The notes beneath the pieces are model-generated. The model had not been told where the DNA came from. It was given only the letters and a program-made list of their open reading frames with translations, and did not search any database. Of a stretch of DNA of 64,000 nucleotides, positions 39,139 through 47,971 are shown one piece after another; within the stretch, counting starts at the first letter, position 1; each line of letters starts with the position of its first letter. The DNA lies in assembly GCF_025840185.1 (NCBI RefSeq), contig NZ_JAMPJU010000003.1, forward strand, positions 124,001 to 188,000, read 5' to 3'. Origin of the DNA: Brenneria izbisi (lineage in GTDB: Bacteria > Pseudomonadota > Gammaproteobacteria > Enterobacterales > Enterobacteriaceae). Made by a program: the position numbers and the translations under genes.

Positions 39139-39616
39139 CGTGGATTGGCAGGCGCGGTAAGGAAAACGGTCCACATCATAAGTGTTGGGGTATGGACTGT
39201 AAAATTATTGTCATGAAAAAAAGCGTTTGAAAAATTATTTTTTTCCACTGCACATCGCATAGAGATCGCCATATCTACTCCGTTATCCAAACATCCGGTG
39301 ACTATTAAGTTTATAGCATAAAACATCGTGAAATTTGATATCACAGGAATAATAACTGAAAAATAGTTTCCAACGATAAAAAAGAAGGTGCGAGATTGAC
39401 CTTATAATAGCTATAAAAATAAACCGCGATTTATTTCCAGCCAGATACTGATTTGCTTAAAGAAACTGCCTGTAACGGCGCACGCACTTTTTAAAAGCAA
39501 CGACGAAACGTATTGGTGCATTCTGGTTCATTATCTCTTTTCCCTATGATTGCTTCTCTGATGATAAATTCATTTTTTTATTTGTTATTAATTAGTTAAT
39601 GATAAAATTTACGTTC

Positions 39617-39632
39617 TGGCATATTTATTGCT
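39617..39632 (+). promoter_or_regulatory. Sigma-54 promoter of the HAAT transporter operon
   Basis: TGGCATATTTATTGCT matches the RpoN consensus TGGCACG-N4-TTGCW with exact GG-GC spacing, 117 bases before livJ. About 100 bases upstream lies TGGTGCA (39514-39520), an NtrC half-site, which is the usual enhancer distance. The remainder of the 610-base gap 39139-39748 is AT-rich and contains no gene I can support. Confidence 0.7.
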
Positions 39633-39748
39633 GATTTCAATTCCGCCCGCAGGATATATCCCTGAGGCATTTTCAGACTCGCATTGTCAGGCAGGACGGT
39701 TGTATTCCACTACTGGAATTGGAATCTCTCATTATCAAAGAGGCGATC

Positions 39749-40885
39749 ATGAATAACAAATTTGTCAGAATTACATTAGCGGCAGCATTGGTTTCTTCAG
39801 CGTTTAGTGCCACGAGCGCGATGGCGGCGGAAGTGAAAATTGGCGTAGTTTTGCCTTTGAGCGGGCCGCTGAGCGGCTATGGGCAGCCTTCTCAAAAAGG
39901 CGTTGAGTTGGTGAACAGTATGGAGCCAACATTGAAGAATGGCGATACGATCAAACTGGTTATCATTGATGACAAGAGTGATAAGGTCGAAGCGGCGAAC
40001 GCCATGCAGCGTCTGGTTTCCAGTGATAAAGTGGACGCCGTCATCGGCGAAGTCACTTCCACCAATACGCTGGCGATGACCAAAATCGCCGAAGATACCA
40101 AAACGCCGCTAGTATCGCCGACCGCGACTAACGATCGGGTAACCCGCAATCGTCAGTATGTCAGCCGTGTTTGCTTTTCTGATAGTTTTCAAGGCATTGT
40201 CGGCGCTAACCTGGCTTCCAGAGACTTAGGAGCAAAAACGGCGGCCATTATGTTCGACAGCAGTAATGACTATTCCGTCGGTCTGGCAAGAGCCTTTCGC
40301 AATCAATTCCTCAAAAACGGCGGCACCATTCCGATTGAAGTTCAGGCGCCAGGCGGCAGCAAAGACTTCAAAGCTCAACTTTCCTCCATCAAGGCTAAAA
40401 ATGTCGACATGATTTATATGCCGATCTACTACACCGAAGGAGCGTTGATTGCGGTACAGGCGAAACAACTGGGATTGAAAGTGCCGGTTGTCGGCGGCGA
40501 TGGTTTGGCGGCCGACCCGGTATTCTTCAAACTGGGACAGGATGCGGTGGAAGGTTACATGACGACGGATTACTACTCGCCGAATGCTAAAGAGCAGACG
40601 CCGGAAGGGGAGAAATTCATCAAGGCATGGGAAGAGAAATATAAAGAGCCTACTCATACCTGGGGCGCGATGACCGGTGATGCTTACAAAATGATTGTGA
40701 GTGCCATGAATCAGTGCAGCGATCCTAAAGATCGGGTATGCGTGAATGAAAAAATCCGTGCCACCAAGGATTTTTCCGGTATTACCGGGACGCTGACATT
40801 AAAGGATGGAGATGCGATCCGTAGCGCCGTCATTAATGAAGTCAAAGACGGACAATTAGCCTTTAAAACTGTTGTTAATCCATAA
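39749..40885 (+). CDS. livJ: HAAT-family ABC transporter periplasmic binding protein
   Basis: A 378-residue periplasmic receptor with a Sec signal peptide cleaved near SAMAAEVKIG (about residue 24) and a Leu/Ile/Val-type two-lobe fold beginning IGVVLPLSGPLSGYG. A Cys pair near residues 331 and 340 (NQCSDPKDRVC) resembles the disulfide of this family. The start at 39749 has GAGG upstream. It heads a five-gene operon with two permeases and two ATPases. Branched-chain amino acids are the likely ligand by family; the sigma-54 promoter would also fit an amide or other nitrogen source. The symbol is by family, not proven orthology. Confidence 0.8.
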   Translation: MNNKFVRITLAAALVSSAFSATSAMAAEVKIGVVLPLSGPLSGYGQPSQKGVELVNSMEPTLKNGDTIKLVIIDDKSDKVEAANAMQRLVSSDKVDAVIGEVTSTNTLAMTKIAEDTKTPLVSPTATNDRVTRNRQYVSRVCFSDSFQGIVGANLASRDLGAKTAAIMFDSSNDYSVGLARAFRNQFLKNGGTIPIEVQAPGGSKDFKAQLSSIKAKNVDMIYMPIYYTEGALIAVQAKQLGLKVPVVGGDGLAADPVFFKLGQDAVEGYMTTDYYSPNAKEQTPEGEKFIKAWEEKYKEPTHTWGAMTGDAYKMIVSAMNQCSDPKDRVCVNEKIRATKDFSGITGTLTLKDGDAIRSAVINEVKDGQLAFKTVVNP

Positions 40886-40901
40886 GGCAAATAAGGATTG
40901 A

Positions 40902-41804
40902 ATGATGGATGCTGCCATTTTCTTCCAGCAAGTGGTAAACGGTATGAGTCTGGGGAGTATGTATGCGCTGATCGCCATTGGTTACACCATGGTATACGGC
41001 GTATTACGACTCATCAACTTTGCCCATGCCGATATTATGATGGTCGGGGCGTTTCTTGCCCTGTTTGGATCAACCACATTCGAGCTGCCTTTCGGGGCAG
41101 CTATTTTATTCGCGGTTCTCTTTTCTGCGTTATTGGGCGTATGCATCGATCAGATTGCCTATCGTCCATTACGTCAGGCTTCCAAAATATCCATGCTGAT
41201 TACTGCGATTGGCGTGAGCTTTTTTTTAGAGAACCTGTTTAACGTTATCTTTGGCGGTAGTCCGCGTTTCTTTGCGTCACCGGCGTTCTTTAATCAGACG
41301 GTAACCTTCGGCGGCATTATTATTACCAATGTCGCCTGGCTGGTGCCGCTGATAACGCTGACGTTGCTGGCGGGAATTCTTTTTATTCTCTATCGCACCC
41401 GGCAAGGGATGGCGATCCGCGCTGTGGCATTTGACGTGAATACCGTTCGCTTAATGGGCATTGACGCCAATCATATTATCGCTTTCGTTTTTGCGCTCGG
41501 CAGTTCTCTGGCTGCGCTGGGCGGTATTTTTTATGCCACCAGCTACCCGACGATCGATCCGCTGATGGGCGTGTTAATCGGGCTGAAAGCGTTTGCCGCG
41601 GCGGTATTGGGCGGTATCGGCAGCGTCACGGGCGCAGTGATTGGCGGCTTTATTCTCGGCTTTACCGAAGTGGTCGCCGTCGCGGTATTTCCTGAGCTCG
41701 GCGGTTATAAAGATGCGTTCGCATTTATGTTCCTGATTTTGGTTCTGTTATTCAGACCGGTAGGCATTATGGGTGATGAAAGACTGGAAAGGAGCCGTTT
41801 CTGA
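40902..41804 (+). CDS. livH: HAAT-family ABC transporter permease (LivH type)
   Basis: A 300-residue inner-membrane permease with about eight helices. The LivH opening QQVVNGMSLGSMYALIAIG and the conserved cytosolic EAA-like loop, GLKAFAAAVLGGIGSVTGAV (about 227-246), are clear. It forms the membrane channel with the LivM-type permease encoded next; its stop overlaps that start by one base. AAGGA precedes the ATG. Confidence 0.9.
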   Translation: MMDAAIFFQQVVNGMSLGSMYALIAIGYTMVYGVLRLINFAHADIMMVGAFLALFGSTTFELPFGAAILFAVLFSALLGVCIDQIAYRPLRQASKISMLITAIGVSFFLENLFNVIFGGSPRFFASPAFFNQTVTFGGIIITNVAWLVPLITLTLLAGILFILYRTRQGMAIRAVAFDVNTVRLMGIDANHIIAFVFALGSSLAALGGIFYATSYPTIDPLMGVLIGLKAFAAAVLGGIGSVTGAVIGGFILGFTEVVAVAVFPELGGYKDAFAFMFLILVLLFRPVGIMGDERLERSRF

Positions 41805-42847
41805 TGAGAATGCCCACAAATTCATTTTCGCTGCTAACCGGTTATGTGGCGCTGTTTGCGGTTACCTTGCTGGCGCTATTTATTTTGCAGTCTTCATTTA
41901 ATGACTACGTCATTCGAATTATCTGCAATGTTTTCATTTTTATGATTCTGGCGGTGAGCTATAACCTGATTAATGGCGTGACCGGACAATTGTCATTGGA
42001 GCCCAACGGTTTTGTGGCGATTGGCGCTTATATCACGGCCATTTTGTTATTGAGCGCGGATACCAAACTGGAAATGTATGAGATGGCGTCGCCCAGTGCG
42101 CTGGTGCTGGCCCTGCATACCTCTTTCCTGCCCGCATTGATTATCAGCGGTGTCTGTGCCGCGATAGTGGCGGTCTGTCTGGCGTTTCCGGTATTCCGGG
42201 TGCGAGGGGATTATCTGGCTATCGTGACGTTAGGATTCGGATTTATCATCAAAATCCTGGCGATTAATAACCCGCAGATCACTAACGGCGCGATTGGGAT
42301 AAATGAAATTCCGCAGGCAAGTAATATGCTGTACTGGTGCGGTTTTATCGCGTTGATGGCCGTGGTGTTTATTTTGCAAATCGTCTATTCGAAATATGGC
42401 CGGGCCATGAAAGCGGTGCGCGATGATGAGGACGCGGCCATTGCGATGGGGATTAATACTTTCAAAATCAAAACCTGCGCATTTGCCACCAGCGCTTTTT
42501 TTGAAGGTATTGGCGGTGGGTTATTAGCGTCCCTGCTGACCATTATCTCGCCGGACCTGTTTGATTTCATGCTGACGTTCCAATTGCTCATCATTATCGT
42601 TCTGGGCGGATTGGGAAGTACGACTGGCGCGATCCTCGGTACGATTGTGGTGGTCGGCAGCGGAGAATGGTTGCGTTTTCTCGATCAGCCGTTGAATTTA
42701 TTCGGTCAGGATCTGGGGTCTTATCCCGGCTTGCGCATGGTTGTTTTTTCACTGGTTCTGCTGATTATTATGCTATTTGCCCGTGAAGGGTTATTAGGCA
42801 AGCAGGAAATTTGGGACGTTAACAGGAAGCGCCGTCATGGAAAATAA
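41804..42847 (+). CDS. livM: HAAT-family ABC transporter permease (LivM type)
   Basis: A 347-residue second permease with about ten hydrophobic segments. Family motifs are VSYNLINGVTGQLSLEPNGFVA, shown here in part (about 47-68), VFRVRGDYLAIVTLGFG (about 127-143) and VLGGLGSTTGAILG (about 266-279). E. coli LivM is longer (425), carrying an extra N-terminal region that this shorter subtype lacks. Translation is coupled to livH (TGATG) and overlaps livG by 11 bases. Confidence 0.88.
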   Translation: MRMPTNSFSLLTGYVALFAVTLLALFILQSSFNDYVIRIICNVFIFMILAVSYNLINGVTGQLSLEPNGFVAIGAYITAILLLSADTKLEMYEMASPSALVLALHTSFLPALIISGVCAAIVAVCLAFPVFRVRGDYLAIVTLGFGFIIKILAINNPQITNGAIGINEIPQASNMLYWCGFIALMAVVFILQIVYSKYGRAMKAVRDDEDAAIAMGINTFKIKTCAFATSAFFEGIGGGLLASLLTIISPDLFDFMLTFQLLIIIVLGGLGSTTGAILGTIVVVGSGEWLRFLDQPLNLFGQDLGSYPGLRMVVFSLVLLIIMLFAREGLLGKQEIWDVNRKRRHGK

Positions 42848-43616
42848 AGCGATTCTCAGCGTCGAGAATATCGTCATGCAATTCGGCGGATTACGGGCGA
42901 TTGATGGCGTCAGTTTTTCCCTCCAGCCAGCGGAAATATTTGGCCTGATCGGGCCGAATGGGGCGGGGAAAACCACCTTATTTAATGTTATCACCTCGAA
43001 CTACAAACCCACCTCAGGAAAAGTGATGTTGGGGCGGGAAACCATTACCGGTTTAAAACCGAATCAGGTGGTGAACCGTGGTATTGCCCGGACTTTCCAG
43101 AATATTCGTTTATTTAATTCCATGACGGTACTGGAAAATGTACTTATTGGATTTGATCGCGCCATTCATTATTCGTTTATTGAGGCCGCGTTGCATATGG
43201 GGCGTTTTTTCTCCGCTGAGAAAAAAGCAAAAGCGCAGGCTATGGAAATTCTGGACTATATCGGCATTGCCGAACATGCCGATTCACTGGCGACCAACCT
43301 GAGTTATGGCAACCAGCGTAAAGTGGAAATCGCCCGCGCGTTGGCGACGTCGCCGGCATTATTATTGCTGGATGAACCGGCCGCCGGGATGAATCCCAGA
43401 GAAACCAATGAACTGGCGCAACTGATTTTTAAAATGCGTAAGGATTATCAATTAACGGTGTTATTGATTGAGCATGATATGTCATTCGTTAATACCTTAT
43501 GCGAACGTGTGTTGGTTTTGGATTACGGCAAGCCACTGTTCAGTGGCACCACTCATGAGGCAATTAATAATAAAGAGGTGATTGCCGCCTATCTTGGAGA
43601 TGTGGATTATGCTTAA
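42837..43616 (+). CDS. livG: HAAT-family ABC transporter ATPase (LivG type)
   Basis: A 259-residue ATP-binding subunit. Walker A is GPNGAGKTT (about 41-49), the signature loop is LSYGNQRKVEIARAL (about 155-169) and Walker B is LLLLDEPAAGMNP (about 174-186), followed by the switch His in LLIEHDM. The AAGMNP continuation is characteristic of LivG. It starts inside livM and ends eight bases inside livF. Confidence 0.93.
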   Translation: MENKAILSVENIVMQFGGLRAIDGVSFSLQPAEIFGLIGPNGAGKTTLFNVITSNYKPTSGKVMLGRETITGLKPNQVVNRGIARTFQNIRLFNSMTVLENVLIGFDRAIHYSFIEAALHMGRFFSAEKKAKAQAMEILDYIGIAEHADSLATNLSYGNQRKVEIARALATSPALLLLDEPAAGMNPRETNELAQLIFKMRKDYQLTVLLIEHDMSFVNTLCERVLVLDYGKPLFSGTTHEAINNKEVIAAYLGDVDYA

Positions 43617-44304
43617 AGCCAATGATCTACAGGTATTTTATGGATTGATTCAGGGGTTAAAAGGCATCGACATTGAGGTGAACAACAGCGAAATCGTTAC
43701 GCTTATCGGCAGTAACGGCGCAGGAAAAACCTCAACGCTGAACGGCATTATCAATCTGGTGAAATCGACCGGCAACGTCAATTTCCTGAACGAAGATATT
43801 TCCAACAGCCTGACCCACCAAATTGTGCGCAAAGGTCTGGCGTTAGTCCCGGAAGGACGCAAAGTTTTCACCAATTTAACCATTGAAGAAAACCTGCGCA
43901 TGGGAGCCTACAACAACCCGGTTAATTTCGAGTACCTGAAAGAGAAAATGTACGCGTTGTTTCCGCGCTTGAAAGAGCGGCGCAGCCAGTTGGCCGGCAC
44001 CATGAGCGGGGGCGAACAGCAAATGCTGGCGATAGCCAGAGCATTAATGAGCGAGCCGGTGTTATTGATGTTGGATGAGCCCAGTCTGGGGCTGGCGCCG
44101 AAGATAGTTGGAGAAATGTTCAATATTATTAAACAGTTACAGAAGGAAAATATCACCATTCTGCTTGTTGAGCAAAATGCCACGGCCGCGCTGAAAATCG
44201 CTGATCGCGCTTATGTGCTGGAAAACGGCAAGATTGTGCTACAGGGCCAGGCGCAGGATATTCTGGCTAACCCGGAAGTGAAGAAGATGTATTTGGGGGG
44301 CTAG
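43609..44304 (+). CDS. livF: HAAT-family ABC transporter ATPase (LivF type)
   Basis: A 231-residue second ATP-binding subunit. Walker A is GSNGAGKTS (about 36-44), the LivF-type segment GLALVPEGRKVF is near 84-95, the signature is MSGGEQQMLAIARAL (about 134-148) and Walker B is LLMLDEPSLGLAP (about 153-165). I chose the ATG at 43609, which overlaps the livG stop by eight bases and gives the family N-terminus MLKANDLQVFYG. It is the last gene of the operon. Confidence 0.93.
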   Translation: MLKANDLQVFYGLIQGLKGIDIEVNNSEIVTLIGSNGAGKTSTLNGIINLVKSTGNVNFLNEDISNSLTHQIVRKGLALVPEGRKVFTNLTIEENLRMGAYNNPVNFEYLKEKMYALFPRLKERRSQLAGTMSGGEQQMLAIARALMSEPVLLMLDEPSLGLAPKIVGEMFNIIKQLQKENITILLVEQNATAALKIADRAYVLENGKIVLQGQAQDILANPEVKKMYLGG

Positions 44305-44423
44305 AGTTTTTCGCTTATTCCCTGCAACTATGTAAAAGGGAGATAGCAATCTGAAAATGACCAGTTGACGGTTTCTGCTAAGATCCAGACAATCCATCTT
44401 TTACCAACGTTGAGTAAGGATTT

Positions 44424-45194
44424 ATGGAAGCGTGGCTGGATCATCTGGTGACCCAATCATTAGCGTATGCGCTGATCGCCGTCGTGCTGGTTTCCTTTCT
44501 GGAATCGCTTGCACTGGTTGGTCTGTTGCTGCCGGGTACGCTCTTGATGGCAACGTTGGGCGCGCTGATCGGCAGTGGTCAGATGGGATTATATTCCGCG
44601 TGGGCCGCAGGTGTTGTCGGTTGTTTGCTGGGGGACTGGATTTCCTATTTCATCGGCAGACGATTTAAGCGACCGCTGCACCGCTGGTCTTTTCTGAAAA
44701 AACATCAAACGCTGCTCAGTAAAACAGAACATGCATTGCATCAACACCCAATACCCACGGTGTTGATCGGGCGATTCGTCGGGCCAACTCGTCCGCTGAT
44801 CCCGATGGTCGCCGGTATGCTGGGATTGCCGCCTTACCGGTTTGCCGTGCCGAATATCATCGGTTGCCTGCTGTGGCCGCCGGTATATTTTTTGCCGGGT
44901 ATTCTGGCGGGCGTCGCCATTGATATTCCGGCGGGCGTCGCCAGCGCCGGATTTAAATGGTTGCTGTTGGTGACCGCATTGCTGGTGTGGGCTGGGGCGT
45001 GGTTAAGCTGGCGCTGGTGGCGCGGCGACAGGCGTAAAAAACGCGACTGGTTCAGCACGCGGTTGCCGCTTAGCCGCTTGCGTTGGGCCGCGCCGTTAGC
45101 ACTGGCGGCGATGAGCCTTTCATTGGCGATGTTGATCATGCATCCGTTGATGCCGATTTATCGTCACCTGTTGTGGCAGGTGCTGAATGGGTGA
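44424..45194 (+). CDS. yabI: DedA-family membrane protein YabI
   Basis: A 256-residue inner-membrane protein of the DedA/SNARE-associated family (E. coli YabI 254). Family motifs: FLESLALVGLLLPGT (about 24-38), GDWISYFIGRRFKRPL (about 71-86) and GRFVGPTRPLIPMVAGM (about 113-129) with the conserved re-entrant arginines. DedA proteins are linked to lipid-carrier recycling and membrane homeostasis. In E. coli yabI lies beside thiQ; here the lyase-like gene and ilvBN separate them. Confidence 0.95.
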   Translation: MEAWLDHLVTQSLAYALIAVVLVSFLESLALVGLLLPGTLLMATLGALIGSGQMGLYSAWAAGVVGCLLGDWISYFIGRRFKRPLHRWSFLKKHQTLLSKTEHALHQHPIPTVLIGRFVGPTRPLIPMVAGMLGLPPYRFAVPNIIGCLLWPPVYFLPGILAGVAIDIPAGVASAGFKWLLLVTALLVWAGAWLSWRWWRGDRRKKRDWFSTRLPLSRLRWAAPLALAAMSLSLAMLIMHPLMPIYRHLLWQVLNG

Positions 45195-45330
45195 CAGGTA
45201 AAAAAGAAAGGTAAAAAGGGAAATGTTTTACTCACTGGATGGCGCAAGCGGGCAAAGCGCGTCCCAGGGGAAACAGAGATAATCAAGCGACGGCGGGGGA
45301 TAGCGCCGCCGTCTGGATTAATGGAGATAA

Positions 45331-47535
45331 ATGGCTGTGATAGAAAAGGAGTTTCAGACTCAGGTCTGCGTTAAGGATGAATCTCAGGGAAATGACGCCG
45401 TCACTATGCCTCATCGTCGGCAGCTTTTGAAAGGCGGCATTTCCGCCGCGTTAATGGGAACGCTGTATGGGCGGATCTTACCAACAGGAAGTCTCGCCTT
45501 TGCGCTCTCCAGCGGGCAAGTTGCTGCGGCTGAACGGACTTTCGTTCACCCCGGTCTGCTGCATACGGAAGATGATTTTGCGCTAATCAGAAAGAAAATC
45601 GCGGTTTCCGCACAACCCTGGCTGGATGGTTGGAACGCATTACTTTCGGACGGCTTCTCTCAGGCTGATCGTGCGCCTCGACCGCTGGAAACGGTGGTCC
45701 GCGGCGGAGGCGGCAGCAATTTCGCGCAATTGCATATCGATATTCAGCGGGCTTATCAACTGGCGATTCGCTGGAAAATCTCTCAGGACGCACGCTTCGG
45801 GGATCAGGCGATTGCTTATCTCAATGCCTGGTCATCCACGCTAAAAACCCTCACGGGTAATGCCGACCGCTATCTGGCGGCGGGCATCTACGGTTATCAG
45901 TTCGCCAATGTCGGTGAAATTATGCGTACCTACCAGGGGTGGTCGTCCGCTGAATTAACGCGCTTTCAGGACATGCTGCTTACCGTTTTTTACCCGCTTT
46001 CGTCACGTTTTCTGCGTGAACATAATGATGCGGAAATCACTAACTACTGGGCGAATTGGGACCAGAGCGCGCTCGCCTGCATTCTGGCGACAGGTATCCT
46101 GTGCGACAGGCAGGATATCTATGAAGAGGCGATCAATTACTATAAATACGGACAAGGTAACGGCGCGGCGCTACAGGCGGTTTATCATGTGCACTCTGGT
46201 TATCTGGGACAGTGGCAGGAGAGCGGGCGCGATCAGGGACATTGTACGCTGGGAATCAGCCTTGCCGCCGTATTCTGCGAAATGGCCTGGAATCAGGGCG
46301 ACGATATGTATGGCTACGACAATAACCGTTTTCTGGCTGGGGCGGAATATGTCGCCAAGTCTAATCTGAAGGACAAGAACGACGAGTTTTATACTTTGCC
46401 GTGGCTTAATTATCGCAATCGGCACGGATTGGCGGTAGGCGTTTCTCCCGCCGGGCTGGGCAGCGCCCGACCGACCTGGGCGTGTGTTTACAATCACTAC
46501 GCGATGCGTAAAGGCATTGCCGCGCCATATGTCGCTCAGCAGGCGGAACGGATGTATCCAGAAACCAACAATCGCAATGGCGATCAGCTTGGTTTCGGCA
46601 CGCTGTTATTTTCGCGTGAACTGCAGACGTCTTCTCCTTCACCTTCCGGCCTGACGGCCTACCTGCGCGACGATCGCGTGGTGTTATCCTGGTGGGGCGT
46701 GGTTGATGCGCAACGCTATCTGGTTAAACGGGCCACAGCGATTGATGGCGATTTTGTGACGCTAGCCGACGATATCGCAGACCTGCTGACCTATGAAGAT
46801 ACGGATATTGCGAATGCGTCTGAATATTTTTATGCGGTGGCCGCCATCATCGATGGCGTGGAAAGCGCCGCTTCAAAAATTGTCAGTGTCGGCACAAAAG
46901 CAAAGATGATTTTCCAGCTTGATTTTGATGAAGCATCCGGCCAGGTTGCGGTGAACCGTATTGAAAACGCGGGGAATGGCGAACTGATCGGCGGGGCGGG
47001 ATGGGGAAGCGGCGTGAGCGGCAGTGCCGTGGTACTCAATGGCGTTGATGGTTATATTCGTCTGCCGCAAGATCTGTTTGTCTCGCTGGCCGACTTTACG
47101 ATTGAAACGCGATTTTACGCGGATGAACGCCGAAGATGGGCGAGAGTGTTCGATATTGGCTCAGGCCCGCGTCGGTGGATGATGTTAACGTTGGAAGGCG
47201 GAGAGGGCAGGCCGGAGTTTGGCATCACGACGGTTCATAGTTATAACACGCAGCGTGTGGTGTCGAATGTGGACATGCCTTTGGGTCAATGGGTTCATCT
47301 TGCGGTTACGGTGGCGGGAAACCGCTGCACCCTGTATATCAATGGCGTGGTGGTGGGCAGCAATGACACGTTTATGTTGGCGCCCTATCATCTGGGGCCG
47401 GGGAATGACGCCTACCTCGGACGTTCGCAATATCAAGCCGATCCCTACGCCGCAGGGCGTTATGACTCTTTTAAGGTCTGGCATGGCGCGCTTAGCCATG
47501 GTGAGATTGCCGCGTTGAGCGCAGGCAGCAAATAA
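45331..47535 (+). CDS. Tat-exported alginate-lyase-like protein with C-terminal LamG domain
   Basis: 734 residues. An N-terminal twin-arginine signal (HRRQLLKGG, Arg29-Arg30, then a hydrophobic stretch and VAAAERTF) predicts export of a folded protein. An all-helical catalytic-type domain (about 75-400) resembles the alginate lyase family (PF05426), with NYWANWDQ (238-245) and QESGRDQGHCTLG (296-308) carrying the Asn and His expected at the active site. A fibronectin-III-like segment (about 410-510) and a LamG/concanavalin-like domain (about 530-730, with NGVDGYIRLP and GQWVHLAVTV) follow. The start has GGAG six bases upstream. No transporter or sugar gene adjoins it. The substrate is unknown: alginate, another uronate polymer or a host glycan. 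Confidence 0.78.
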   Translation: MAVIEKEFQTQVCVKDESQGNDAVTMPHRRQLLKGGISAALMGTLYGRILPTGSLAFALSSGQVAAAERTFVHPGLLHTEDDFALIRKKIAVSAQPWLDGWNALLSDGFSQADRAPRPLETVVRGGGGSNFAQLHIDIQRAYQLAIRWKISQDARFGDQAIAYLNAWSSTLKTLTGNADRYLAAGIYGYQFANVGEIMRTYQGWSSAELTRFQDMLLTVFYPLSSRFLREHNDAEITNYWANWDQSALACILATGILCDRQDIYEEAINYYKYGQGNGAALQAVYHVHSGYLGQWQESGRDQGHCTLGISLAAVFCEMAWNQGDDMYGYDNNRFLAGAEYVAKSNLKDKNDEFYTLPWLNYRNRHGLAVGVSPAGLGSARPTWACVYNHYAMRKGIAAPYVAQQAERMYPETNNRNGDQLGFGTLLFSRELQTSSPSPSGLTAYLRDDRVVLSWWGVVDAQRYLVKRATAIDGDFVTLADDIADLLTYEDTDIANASEYFYAVAAIIDGVESAASKIVSVGTKAKMIFQLDFDEASGQVAVNRIENAGNGELIGGAGWGSGVSGSAVVLNGVDGYIRLPQDLFVSLADFTIETRFYADERRRWARVFDIGSGPRRWMMLTLEGGEGRPEFGITTVHSYNTQRVVSNVDMPLGQWVHLAVTVAGNRCTLYINGVVVGSNDTFMLAPYHLGPGNDAYLGRSQYQADPYAAGRYDSFKVWHGALSHGEIAALSAGSK

Positions 47536-47673
47536 TGTTTTAGTCTGATCTAACCCACTCAGGCCGTCACAGGGCGATGAAGTCCCATGGCGGCCTGTCT
47601 TATCAGCCAGACTTCGCGATAACTACGTGTTGCAAGCCGTTATCTGCGCCTGCGCCTGAATGTGAACCGGACA

Positions 47674-47967
47674 TCAGCGATAAAACTCTGCCACCTGATC
47701 AAAGATACGCATTGCTTCGCCATGACGCTGTACCTTAATCACGTCTTCCAGTTTTTCGATCTGGCTTATCATCTGCGCCAGACGCTGATCGTCCTGCACC
47801 AGAAGCCAGATACGGCTTGCGTCGCCGCCAGCCAACGGCATACAGAGGATCCCTTCCACGTTAAAGGCGCGACGGGCAAACAGGCCGCAAACATGAGACA
47901 TCACGCCGGGATGGTTGCGCACCGAGAGTTCCAGCGTGACTTGTTTTGAGCTTGATTGAATGGGCAT
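47674..47967 (-). CDS. ilvN: Acetolactate synthase I regulatory subunit
   Basis: A 97-residue ACT-domain subunit that confers valine inhibition on IlvB. The ACT core, [20 protein letters not shown] (about 13-32), then FNVEGILC and the [15 protein letters not shown] helix closely follow E. coli IlvN (96). Its ATG lies four bases after the ilvB stop, so translation is coupled. Confidence 0.97.
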   Translation of the reverse strand: MPIQSSSKQVTLELSVRNHPGVMSHVCGLFARRAFNVEGILCMPLAGGDASRIWLLVQDDQRLAQMISQIEKLEDVIKVQRHGEAMRIFDQVAEFYR

Positions 47968-47971
47968 GGTC

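Noticed and set aside
39749-44304. Urea transporter (urtABCDE) reading of the HAAT operon
   Set aside because: The receptor is shorter than UrtA and looks like LivJ, and no urease or urea carboxylase genes are nearby. The substrate is left open.
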